From Chloroflexota bacterium (lineage in GTDB: Bacteria; Chloroflexota; Ktedonobacteria; Ktedonobacterales; Ktedonobacteraceae): 37,254 nt of DNA. The stretch is taken from assembly GCA_902812455.1 (NCBI GenBank), contig CADDZH010000048.1, positions 1 through 37,254 on the forward strand. The letters run 5' to 3'. Positions 1-7,717 of this stretch are shown in pieces (positions within the stretch are counted from its first letter, which is position 1; the number at the start of each line of letters is the position of its first letter). The notes beneath the pieces were generated by a model that searched no databases, was not told the origin of the DNA, and saw only the letters and a list, made by a program, of their open reading frames with translations. Position numbers and translations under genes: made by a program.

Positions 1-1017
1 CTTATCCCACTGTTCGGCGGCGATAAACAGGTGACCGGGATAGGTGTGACTGACGGCGAAATAGTCGATGATGCCGTCGCGGAAGGTGGTGTTGGGCAGC
101 GTCCAGCCGTCGTTGGTGCGGGCCACGAACGGCTCCCCGGTGAAGCTGGGGCCAACCTGGCCCGAGCTGAACGTCAAGCCGCCATCGGTCGACTCCTGCA
201 CCACCGCCCGGCCCGAGTTGGAGAAGAGCTTGGCGAAGTTCGTGTACTCAAGGAAGAGATTGCCGTTGGGGTCCACGTCCAGGTACACGTAGGTGTTGAA
301 GCCGCCGAGGCGGCTCACGACTCGCGGCTGGGAGAAGGTCTGGCCGCCATCGGTCGAGCGCGCGAAGTAGACCTGGCCGCTGACCAGCGAGAAGATGGTG
401 AAGGCCACGTAGACGTTGTTGGTTTTGCCCGTCCAGTCGGCGGCGATCCACTCCTTGTCGTACTCCTGGCCAAGGCCTTTCTGGCTGGTGAACTGGTCCA
501 CCACGACAGGCGGGCCCCACTGGCTGCTCCCTGCCGCACGCTTGTTGACGGCGATCTCGTTCTGTAGATTGTTAAAATTAAACGCCAGCACCGCGCTGTA
601 GGCGTTGCCCTGGGCATCGAAGGCGACGTTGGGGTCGGTGGTGGCATCCCATTGCGTCGAGCCACTGCCCGGCGTGCAGGTGTAGCCCGGCAGCAACTGG
701 TTCTGAACCGAGCCGCCCGAGAAGTCGTAAGAACCGAGGTGGAAGCGGTAGACGCTAGACCAGTCGGTGCCGCTGGTAGCCGGGCTGCTGAAGAAGAACT
801 TCGAAAGCCCAAGCATGTGCTTGGCGTTGGTGGGATCGACCGCGATGGCCGACTCGCTGCGGTTGGTGGCATAGGTGCCGGCCGCGCACTGTTCGTTGCC
901 GTCGGTGCCATTGCCGGCCACCGGCGAGCTGACCACGGTTTGAGCCAGAGCCGGCGGGGCTACCAGCAGCAGGCAGGCGAGCACGGCCAGCAGAGGCGCG
1001 AAGAGCGCTTTGCGCAT
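1..1017 (-). CDS. Secreted BNR/sialidase-like beta-propeller protein, C-terminus cut by window edge
   Basis: Seen: the frame is open from an ATG at 1017 to position 1, 339 codons with no stop, so the protein continues to the left. It starts MRKALFAPLLAVLACLLLV and ends its signal peptide near APPALAQT, so export is expected. Two Asp-box motifs, STDGGQTFS and STDGGLTFS, are typical turns of sialidase/BNR beta-propellers. The protein is rich in Gly, Asn, Ser and aromatic residues, as exported propellers are. An SD GGAGGT lies 6 nt before the ATG and supports this start. Known of the family: such propellers bind or hydrolyse sugars, or serve only as scaffolds. The catalytic Arg triad and Tyr of true sialidases cannot be judged in a partial protein, so a sugar-cleaving role is not claimed. 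It may be a sortilin/VPS10-like or unclassified exo-sialidase-fold protein. Confidence 0.8.
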   Translation of the reverse strand, partial: MRKALFAPLLAVLACLLLVAPPALAQTVVSSPVAGNGTDGNEQCAAGTYATNRSESAIAVDPTNAKHMLGLSKFFFSSPATSGTDWSSVYRFHLGSYDFSGGSVQNQLLPGYTCTPGSGSTQWDATTDPNVAFDAQGNAYSAVLAFNFNNLQNEIAVNKRAAGSSQWGPPVVVDQFTSQKGLGQEYDKEWIAADWTGKTNNVYVAFTIFSLVSGQVYFARSTDGGQTFSQPRVVSRLGGFNTYVYLDVDPNGNLFLEYTNFAKLFSNSGRAVVQESTDGGLTFSSGQVGPSFTGEPFVARTNDGWTLPNTTFRDGIIDYFAVSHTYPGHLFIAAEQWDK

Positions 1018-1040
1018 GAGCTTACCTCCATTGTGTCATA

Positions 1041-1057
1041 CCCGGGCGCTGCCCGGG
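1041..1057. promoter_or_regulatory. GC-rich 7-3-7 hairpin in the leader of the sialidase-like gene
   Basis: CCCGGGC-GCT-GCCCGGG is a perfect inverted repeat about 25 nt upstream of the start codon at 1017, within the predicted transcript leader. It could protect the RNA or affect translation. No T-run follows it on the minus strand, so it is not a normal terminator. Confidence 0.4.
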
Positions 1058-1225
1058 AGAAGAGATTCTACATGGATCCTGTCCGAAACCGTGAACAAAC
1101 ATATACCCCAAAGTCGACAGTGCCGAACCAGAGCTCATACGAAACAGCAAAAATCGGTCTAGCCTCTTCTCCCTCCTTTCTAGCTTATCAACGCAAACCC
1201 GATCTAGCAAAACAGTGATAGCAGC

Positions 1226-1253
1226 ATTATATCACGATCATATAAAACCTCAA
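1226..1253 (-). promoter_or_regulatory. Sigma-70-like promoter of the sialidase-like gene with overlapping inverted repeat
   Basis: On the minus strand TTGAGG (1253-1248) and a perfect TATAAT (1231-1226) are 16 bp apart, giving a leader of about 200 nt. An inverted repeat TTATAT-N7-ATATAA (1227-1245) covers the -10 and could be an operator. The rest of the 405-bp gap 1018-1422 holds the leader hairpin and otherwise no gene that I can see. Confidence 0.5.
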
Positions 1254-1422
1254 GAGAATCTGCCTGAAACGTAATAAAACTCGATCAAGCTCAAAAGTAT
1301 CTTCCTGGCCATGCGCTCGCTCTCCATCTGCATTCCCCCGTGACAGAATTTAACATCAGCTTAAAATCTCCTTAATACTGGCAGAGTAGAATGATAATGG
1401 AAGGTCAAGTAGACAGCTATCC

Positions 1423-2070
1423 TTACGTATATTCTCCTATCAAAGGCACAAAGTAAGCTGGCCCAAGATCGTGGAGGTGTAATGTTCCTTGCAGTTTACG
1501 GCCGGCTTGTACTGCGTGACGTGTTCTACCCTCTTCAATGGGCATGACAATAGAGCCACCTTCCTTGAGCTGCTCGAGTAATGGTTGAGGAATGCTTTTA
1601 CCGCCAGCCGTCACCAGAATGGCATCAAATGGCGCGTATGCCGGGAGCCCCTTTGTGCCATCACCGAGAAAAACAGAGACATTTGTATATCCCAAATGAC
1701 GCAGGACCGATCTGGCTCTGTCTGCTAAAGATGGCAACCGCTCAATCGTATAAATTTCTTTGGCGAGCAGGGAAAGAATGGCAGCCTGATACCCGCATCC
1801 GGTCCCAATTTCCAATACGCGCTCATGTCCCTGAAGATGGAGCGCCTGGGTCATGCGAGCCGCCAGGGAGGGCTGCGTAATGACCTGGTTTTCTCCTATC
1901 GGCAGAGGCCTATCGGCATACGCTTGATCTGTATACTCAGGAAAAACAAACTCGTGCCTGGGTACGCTCAGGAAGGCCTTGAGCACGCGCTGGTCTGTTA
2001 CTCCCGCAGGGAGAATAGCCTTCTCAACAAGTGCCTGTCTTGCCTTCGCAAAAGGATCAACGTCGCTCAT
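1423..2070 (-). CDS. pcm: Protein-L-isoaspartate O-methyltransferase
   Basis: The enzyme transfers a methyl group from S-adenosylmethionine to isoaspartyl residues of aged proteins, starting their repair; it is cytosolic. Seen: 215 aa, the usual family length. ENQVITQPSLAARM matches the substrate-side motif. The SAM-binding motif I is VLEIGTGCGYQAAILS, followed by an acidic E ending strand 2 (YTIER). Later blocks are VFLGDGTKGL and FDAILVTAGG. An in-frame TTG at 2163 would add 31 residues unlike the family, so the ATG at 2070 (MSDVDPFAKARQAL) is preferred; only a weak GGAG lies before it. It is the last gene after DUF1326 and DUF2182, with a 127-bp gap, so co-transcription is possible but not certain. 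Confidence 0.9.
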   Translation of the reverse strand: MSDVDPFAKARQALVEKAILPAGVTDQRVLKAFLSVPRHEFVFPEYTDQAYADRPLPIGENQVITQPSLAARMTQALHLQGHERVLEIGTGCGYQAAILSLLAKEIYTIERLPSLADRARSVLRHLGYTNVSVFLGDGTKGLPAYAPFDAILVTAGGKSIPQPLLEQLKEGGSIVMPIEEGRTRHAVQAGRKLQGTLHLHDLGPAYFVPLIGEYT

Positions 2071-2197
2071 TTCAGCAGTCTTTTTTCTCCAATCCAATAG
2101 GAGTGTACTGGCTGTAAAAGAGGTATTTTCATCCGCTTCCCTAGAGACATCCCGCTTCCTCAATTATACAATGACATGCATAGTGTACCTGATGAAC

Positions 2198-3001
2198 TTA
2201 TATTCCCACGCTTTGCAGCCAGGCAGGATGGGCCAGCCAGAGGGCCGCAAGCCCGAGCAGAACGATCCCGATCAGTGGACTGAGCCGCTGCCCGCCAGGA
2301 TAGGCCTTCTCGATGACCATTACCCCGGTCAGAAGCGCCATCGAGAGCAGGCTGTTCACCCCAATGCCAAACATGACCAGCATCAGCGCCCAGCAGCAGC
2401 CGAGGCAGAACAAACCGTGGCGCAGGCCCAGGCGCCAGGCTGGTCCTATCCCCTGGCGATAGTAGCGCACGAAGAAACTGAATGGGCTGCGGCACTGCTT
2501 GAGACAGCGCGTCTTCAGTGGAGTGAATTGGAACACACCCGCAATGGCGAAGGTGGCCGTGCCAATCACCCACGAGTGCATGTAGAGCCAGAACCAGTGA
2601 TCCACGAGCCAGTGGATGCGGGTATCTCCCAGAAACGCCACGAGCGCAAATGCCGTCCAGACGACGGCATAAGCAGCGAGGAACGCTGCCGGCACCGCAA
2701 GTGGCCGTCGCTGCTGGCGACCGGCATACACGATCATATTGACCATCGGCATGCTGGATGGCAGCATCATGCCCATCGTCATAACTTGCCAGCACGCCAG
2801 GAACACGACCAGGGCCACCAGCACCGGCAGATGGCTCTCCTCCAGCAAGTAGTGATGATTGATCAGCTCACTCTGGTTGGTGAGAACCGCTAGCACGGCG
2901 AGCGTCCAGGCGGTGGCCACCAGCGCCCAGGGCCAGAGGACCAGTGCCCGACGGCGTTCTCGGGCGCTGTCCTTTCTATCAGCGACTTCTGTGACACGCA
3001 T
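2198..3001 (-). CDS. DUF2182 family integral membrane protein (predicted metal-binding)
   Basis: Seen: 267 aa with about six to seven hydrophobic segments. Family marks are MTMGMMLPSSMPMV in an early helix, CLKQCRSPFSFF in the middle and LFCLGCCWALMLVMFGIGV near the C-terminus. The Met, Cys and His clusters suggest metal or thiol chemistry in the membrane. Known: DUF2182 proteins often sit next to DUF1326 proteins, as here, where the DUF1326 stop is 30 bp upstream; the biochemical role is not established. The start is secure: AGGAGG ends about 7 nt before the ATG at 3001. The pair is probably one transcript and may form a membrane/soluble pair. Confidence 0.85.
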   Translation of the reverse strand: MRVTEVADRKDSARERRRALVLWPWALVATAWTLAVLAVLTNQSELINHHYLLEESHLPVLVALVVFLACWQVMTMGMMLPSSMPMVNMIVYAGRQQRRPLAVPAAFLAAYAVVWTAFALVAFLGDTRIHWLVDHWFWLYMHSWVIGTATFAIAGVFQFTPLKTRCLKQCRSPFSFFVRYYRQGIGPAWRLGLRHGLFCLGCCWALMLVMFGIGVNSLLSMALLTGVMVIEKAYPGGQRLSPLIGIVLLGLAALWLAHPAWLQSVGI

Positions 3002-3031
3002 CGGACACCTCCTTTTCCTCGCTGCTTCCCG

Positions 3032-3652
3032 TTATGCTTCGAAGTGGAATATGCCCTGAATGGCGTTATGGTTCTGCAAGTCCACATCATGACCCAGCGC
3101 CGGCACCTGTGAACGGTAGCGTTCGGCCCTACCCACATAGGCCGGCGAGCCGGGAATGGTCGAAAAGACGCTCTCGTGCAGCGTGGTGGCCTCTCCCGTC
3201 GGTCCAGTCAATGGCACTAACTCTGCCTGGACCCCCTGTCCCATGAGTAGTGTGCCTCTGCCCTTGTCAACCTTGAAAGTGATAGGGACGCGCTCGACCC
3301 CCACCACCTCACCGATCAGGGAGGCCAGATCGGCAATTGCGCCGCCCAGCTTGCCTGTGAACACCGACAACAGCGCATCTTGCTGCTCCTGCGTCGCTTT
3401 TTCGTCGACATAAACCATCGCCCGCCAGTTCCCGTTGAAGACATTCCCAGGAATATGTACACTCAAGCCAATAGTCAGGCCGGAGACATCAATGCCCTGG
3501 ATGGTGCCCCTATCGACGTGCCAGGCGAGCGCGGAATCGCAGGTCCCTCCATCTGGGTCCGCCCCTACCCAGCATGGACACAGGACACCGCATGTGCAAA
3601 CCTCTAATAAGCGTCCTTCCAACTGATACTTGATACCTGCTTGTGTTGTCAT
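3032..3652 (-). CDS. DUF1326 domain protein, first gene of the DUF1326-DUF2182 pair
   Basis: Seen: 206 aa, soluble, no signal peptide. The N-terminal motif EVCTCGVLCPCWVGADPDGG with several cysteines is the hallmark of DUF1326 and looks like a metal-binding site. Further family blocks are CDSALAWHVDRGTIQGIDVSG and GNWRAMVYVDEKATQEQQDAL. The reaction is unknown. An AAAGGA lies about 11 nt before the ATG at 3652. The upstream region shares a long conserved element with the region before the gene at 7718. Expression is therefore probably co-ordinated with that gene, perhaps by the regulator encoded divergently at 4002. Confidence 0.85.
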   Translation of the reverse strand: MTTQAGIKYQLEGRLLEVCTCGVLCPCWVGADPDGGTCDSALAWHVDRGTIQGIDVSGLTIGLSVHIPGNVFNGNWRAMVYVDEKATQEQQDALLSVFTGKLGGAIADLASLIGEVVGVERVPITFKVDKGRGTLLMGQGVQAELVPLTGPTGEATTLHESVFSTIPGSPAYVGRAERYRSQVPALGHDVDLQNHNAIQGIFHFEA

Positions 3653-3701
3653 GTTCGTCTTTCCTTTCTGCTTCTCCCCTTAGAAGCATGGTCTGTTTAG
3701 C

Positions 3702-3807
3702 TTACTATCAACCCTTTGTGAATAAGGGAACACAGTCATTTGCTCTTAGTATGCCTGGAAAGGCAGCTTGAGAGAATGGCATCCACTAATCAATTAGTAG
3801 TCAAGTA
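3702..3807 (-). promoter_or_regulatory. Conserved upstream element, copy A (before DUF1326)
   Basis: Read on the minus strand this holds, in order, TACTTGAC, TGCCATTCT, CCAGGCATACT, AATGAC and CTTATTCACAAAGGGTTGA. The same blocks in the same order and similar spacing occur on the plus strand at 7587-7686. A perfect 6-2-6 palindrome ACTAATCAATTAGT (3785-3798) is present only in this copy. I could not fix the -10. The rest of the gap 3653-4001 must also hold the promoter of the regulator at 4002. Confidence 0.55.
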
Positions 3808-3910
3808 TTGTCATGCAGGATTCATTGTCTCGATGCGAACCGATCTGCTACAATGACCTCCACAAAACGTTTACCTCAGTAGAGTGGTTCATTTTTAGTT
3901 TGGTGCAGCA

Positions 3911-3927
3911 GTCGCATGGACTGCGAC
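3911..3927. promoter_or_regulatory. Inverted repeat upstream of the XRE-cyclase-STAND gene
   Basis: GTCGCA-TGGAC-TGCGAC is a perfect 6-5-6 inverted repeat 75-91 bp before the start at 4002. It may be an operator for autoregulation or a small leader hairpin. Confidence 0.3.
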
Positions 3928-4001
3928 CGCTCACGTGTGAAATGAGCGTTCGTCGTATCAAGATTTCGGATGGCAGATAGGGGATACATGCAGAAGGGAG
4001 G

Positions 4002-7000
4002 ATGCCTGCGGTGAAAAAGGCTGCTCAGGCGATCCCAAATCGGCAGTTGAGACAGGAGCGTGAACGGCGCTGCTGGTCACAATTAGAAGTAGCTGATCGG
4101 ATAGGAACGACCTCACTCAACGTGAGTCGATGGGAGCGAGGTATCACGTTCCCCACTCCTCACTTCAGACAACAACTCTGCGCCCTCTTTGGCAAGAGCG
4201 CCAGTGAACTCGGCTTGCTGCAAGACGAGACCACTGACAGCCAGGAGCCCAATCCTCCCCATTCACTACCGCCTCTCTGGAGCACGGTCTCTCCCCCTCC
4301 TCAAGCGCCGAGCAAAGCGGAAGAACGCAGGCTCGTGACCATCCTCTTTGCTGATGTGATGGAGTCCACGACACTCTATGAGACACTCGATCCCGAAGAT
4401 ACGCGCGCCTTGATGAGCCGCTATTACGCGCTTGCACGTCGTATCATTAGCCATCATGGAGGCACCCTGGGGAAGTTCATGGGCGATGCAGTAATGGCGG
4501 TCTTCGGCCTGCCGCGCGCCTATGGAGATGATGCCCAGCGAGCACTTGCTGCCGCCCTGGCATTGCGCCAGGTTGTTATGGATGATTTCCTGCTAGGGAA
4601 GCACTTGCTGTTGCGTATGGGCGTCAATACGGGTGAGGTAGTGGCGACCAGTGACTCATCCAATGGAGATTTCCTGGTCACCGGGGACGCGGTGAACGTA
4701 GCAGCCCGGCTACAGCAGTCAGCAAATCCAGGTGAGATTATCGTCAGCGAGCGGACAGCAAGTGCGTCCCGGAATGCCTTCCTCTTTGGCAATCAGCGCC
4801 TCACCGAGGTAAAGGGCAAGCGCCAGCCTCTACCGGTGTTTCCCCTCTTGCAGGCGAGGCTGGTACGCAACGTGGGTCGGCCACCACTGGTAGGACGCCG
4901 GCAGGATCTGCTGCAGCTCGACCTGCTGCGGAGGCGGACGCTGGAAGAACGGCGACCACACCTGGTTTCCATTGTGGCACCTGCAGGTACCGGCAAGACA
5001 CGCCTTCTGGAGGAGTTTCTGGCTCACCTTGATCCGGCGGAGGGATTCCAGGTCGCGCTGGCACGCTGCTCTCCATATGGACAGACACTGACCTACTGGC
5101 CCCTGCGCGGCCTGCTGACCGGGCTGCTGGGTGAAGAAATCGACAAACCGCACGTCGTCAATGCCTTTGTACAGGGGGGACAAACGCCTGAAGATGCAGC
5201 GCGCCTGGCCGATTTCGTGTTGACCACGCTGGGCGTTGAACAGGAAGAGGTCGCCGACCGCGAGAGTATTTTTGCTGCCTGGCGTCTGCTCATTGAGGCC
5301 CTCGCACGCCAGGCGCCGCGTGTTGTGGCGTTTGAAGACCTGCACTGGGCAAGCGAGAGCCTGCTCGATCTAGTTGAGCACCTCATGCACGCGCGGGTGC
5401 AAGCACCGCTCTTGATGCTCGTTCTGAGTCGACCGGAGTTACTGGATCGCCGTCCCACCTGGGGTGGAGGGCAGCAGAACTTTACCACCCTTATGCTGCA
5501 ACCGCTCTCCGAGCCCCAAACGAGGGAGCTGGTCAAGCACGTGGCGGCGGGACTGGATCAGGCGCTTCGCGACCGCGTCGTGGAGCGTTCAGGGGGGAAT
5601 CCTTTCTTTGCTCTGGAACTCATACGCGGGATAGGTGAGCGCGGGATGGGCGAGAAAAATGCCACAGCCAACATGCTGCCAGATACCGTGCATGCCGCGG
5701 TGCTTGCCCGCCTTGACCTGCTCTCGCCACAGGAACGGGCCGTTGTACAGGTGGCTTCCGTCGCCGGGCGAGTCTTCCGTGTTGCAACGCTGGAGTCTGT
5801 TCTGGAGCACTTGACCGTGAGTGAGATTGACAGGGCACTCGATGGATTGATGACACGCCAAATCGTTGTGCAGGCTGCGGGTGGAACCTTCACATTCAAC
5901 CACGTGCTCATTCGTGACGTGGCCTATGGGACTCTTTCCCGTGCAGAGCGGGTGCGCATACATAGTAAAATTGCATCCTGGTTTGAAGCGTTCGCGTCTG
6001 AGAAGCTGGATGAGTTCACGGAACTCATCGCCTACCACTACCGGGAGGCCGTGAAGCTTTCGCAGCAATCGGCGGTGCCCCTGGAGTTGCCCATCGATCT
6101 TGCTCGTGTCATCTACTTCCTCGAACGGGCAGGCCTGCTCGCCAGTCGTTCCGGTGCATTGGCAGAGGCTCGTGCCTATCTGCAAAGCGCTATTGAGTTG
6201 GCTCCCGAGGAGGAGCACTTGCGCCTCTATGAGTATCTTGGAGATGCTCTCCTACAGGGCCATACCGCTGTGGACGCATATTACGAGGCAATCGCATACT
6301 GGCGCAGGTCAGAGGGGCAGGATCCATTGGTCGGGGCGAGGCTGCTCCGCAAGTTGCTCGTAGCCTATACCCGCTGGAACGTCTGGGACGTTCAGGCGCG
6401 GCCCCCGCAGGAGGAACTGGATGGCCTGCTGGCAGAAGCGCAAAGGCTTGCGAATGCGGCGGCTGACGAGGAAGAACGCTGGCGAGTTCGCCTCGCTGGC
6501 ATCAGGTTGTTAGCCTGGCGACAGAACAGCACGATGCAAGAAGCGGACGAAGCACGCGCCCTGGCTCTCGCGACAGCGGCACATTTCGAGGAGCGGGGCG
6601 ATTGGGTCTCCTTCAGCGCGGCCCTGAACGGCTACATTGTCTTCTCGTACAGGATTGGTGCCGATGATGACGCGCTTGAGGCATTGCGACGCCGGCCAGC
6701 CGTCTCAGACCTGCCTGTAACCGAACGTGCTGATGAGCTGCAGTTGATGGCGGCGACCCTCTTCAACCGGGGCAACTATTCCCTCTGTATCGAGGTCGTG
6801 CGTGAGGGCCTGGCGGAACTTCGACCGAGCGAACCGGTAGTGCATCTTGACGCGGCCATCGCCCATGCCACCTGGGCGCTTCTCTACAGTGGGCGCTGGT
6901 CCGAGTTCAATGACTTCATGCCCGCGCTTGAAGACATCTGGGAACAGATCCAGTACGGCGTTGGCGCAAACACGCATGTGGCAGGCAGCTATATCTGCGC

Positions 7001-7517
7001 GCTTCATATTGCCCTAGCACAGGAGGACAGGGCTTGCGCTGGCGCTGCTATTCAGGTACTGGAACGCTGCTTTTCAAGCGAACAGGTCAACGCACGTGCC
7101 TTGCTCGCTGCCTACCGCGAGGACAATCCAGGCCATCTCACTTTTGAGCCATCCAGTGATGAATGGACCATACCCATCCTCACATACTTGAACGAGCGTG
7201 GGATAGCGGCCCCGCGAGCACTCATTGCACGAGTAAACACCTTAATCTCCTCTTTGCCGATTGACTGCTTTATTCGCCTCCTTGAGATCGCCGAAGCGTT
7301 GGCAGGAGAGGACGACGCACGGCTGCCGGTAGCCATCGACGAGGCGGAAACACATGGCCTGATGGCGCACGCAGGGCGCATGCGCATTGTGCTCGCTCAG
7401 CGAACAGGTGATCTGGTGCAGCTTGAGTGTGCCCGGCGTATGCTTGAGCGGATCGGAGACCGCCAATTCCTCCGGCGGTTAGAGAAAATTTCGGCGGAGC
7501 TAAATAACGATGAGTAA
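4002..7517 (+). CDS. XRE-HTH / class III adenylate cyclase / STAND ATPase / TPR fusion regulator
   Basis: Seen, 1171 aa in order. An XRE helix-turn-helix spans about 14-70 (WSQLEVADRIGTTSLNVSRW). A class III nucleotide cyclase domain spans about 110-285, with both metal Asp (FADVMEST, GDAVMAVFG), the Lys of GTLGKFMGD and the transition-state Asn/Arg (VNVAARLQ), so it should be catalytically competent. A STAND/AAA domain follows with Walker A APAGTGKT (326-333) and a Walker B-like VVAFEDLHWA near 440. The C-terminal half is a helical repeat of TPR type. Known: such proteins couple ligand sensing to ATP hydrolysis and DNA binding. Start: GGGAGG directly abuts the ATG at 4002 but is ideally spaced from the in-frame GTG at 4011, so the real start may be 4011. 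It lies between two genes sharing an upstream element and is the obvious candidate to control both. Confidence 0.9.
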   Translation: MPAVKKAAQAIPNRQLRQERERRCWSQLEVADRIGTTSLNVSRWERGITFPTPHFRQQLCALFGKSASELGLLQDETTDSQEPNPPHSLPPLWSTVSPPPQAPSKAEERRLVTILFADVMESTTLYETLDPEDTRALMSRYYALARRIISHHGGTLGKFMGDAVMAVFGLPRAYGDDAQRALAAALALRQVVMDDFLLGKHLLLRMGVNTGEVVATSDSSNGDFLVTGDAVNVAARLQQSANPGEIIVSERTASASRNAFLFGNQRLTEVKGKRQPLPVFPLLQARLVRNVGRPPLVGRRQDLLQLDLLRRRTLEERRPHLVSIVAPAGTGKTRLLEEFLAHLDPAEGFQVALARCSPYGQTLTYWPLRGLLTGLLGEEIDKPHVVNAFVQGGQTPEDAARLADFVLTTLGVEQEEVADRESIFAAWRLLIEALARQAPRVVAFEDLHWASESLLDLVEHLMHARVQAPLLMLVLSRPELLDRRPTWGGGQQNFTTLMLQPLSEPQTRELVKHVAAGLDQALRDRVVERSGGNPFFALELIRGIGERGMGEKNATANMLPDTVHAAVLARLDLLSPQERAVVQVASVAGRVFRVATLESVLEHLTVSEIDRALDGLMTRQIVVQAAGGTFTFNHVLIRDVAYGTLSRAERVRIHSKIASWFEAFASEKLDEFTELIAYHYREAVKLSQQSAVPLELPIDLARVIYFLERAGLLASRSGALAEARAYLQSAIELAPEEEHLRLYEYLGDALLQGHTAVDAYYEAIAYWRRSEGQDPLVGARLLRKLLVAYTRWNVWDVQARPPQEELDGLLAEAQRLANAAADEEERWRVRLAGIRLLAWRQNSTMQEADEARALALATAAHFEERGDWVSFSAALNGYIVFSYRIGADDDALEALRRRPAVSDLPVTERADELQLMAATLFNRGNYSLCIEVVREGLAELRPSEPVVHLDAAIAHATWALLYSGRWSEFNDFMPALEDIWEQIQYGVGANTHVAGSYICALHIALAQEDRACAGAAIQVLERCFSSEQVNARALLAAYREDNPGHLTFEPSSDEWTIPILTYLNERGIAAPRALIARVNTLISSLPIDCFIRLLEIAEALAGEDDARLPVAIDEAETHGLMAHAGRMRIVLAQRTGDLVQLECARRMLERIGDRQFLRRLEKISAELNNDE

Positions 7518-7586
7518 GGCTCTCGTATCGGATTCTCCTGCAACGCGATAACGATTTCTGCTACCTGCGTGATAGTACTTGATGCG

Positions 7587-7686
7587 TACTTGACCAGTAG
7601 TTGCCATTCTTAAACAAGACACCTTTCAGGCATACTTATTAGAAGAGAATGACCGGGCGCTCTTATTCACAAACGGTTGACAGCAA
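7587..7686 (+). promoter_or_regulatory. Conserved upstream element, copy B (before the hydrolase-glycosyltransferase gene)
   Basis: It contains TACTTGACC, TTGCCATTCT, TTTCAGGCATACTT, GAATGACC and CTTATTCACAAACGGTTGA, the same ordered blocks as copy A at 3702-3807. The near-identical CTTATTCACAAA-GGTTGA block is the strongest part. It lies between the regulator stop (7517) and the gene it precedes (7718). Confidence 0.55.
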
Positions 7687-7700
7687 ATGAGATATCTCAT
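7687..7700. promoter_or_regulatory. Perfect 14-bp palindrome just before the SD of the 7718 gene
   Basis: ATGAGATATCTCAT is a perfect palindrome that ends where the SD AAAGGAGG begins. It could be a repressor operator or a small hairpin controlling translation. It is not present in the matching place upstream of DUF1326. Confidence 0.4.
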
Positions 7701-7717
7701 AAAGGAGGGAGCATCAC

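Noticed and set aside
1979..2893. 304-codon frame on the plus strand
   Set aside because: Antisense to pcm and the DUF2182 gene; composition rich in His, Gln and Glu, without a domain.
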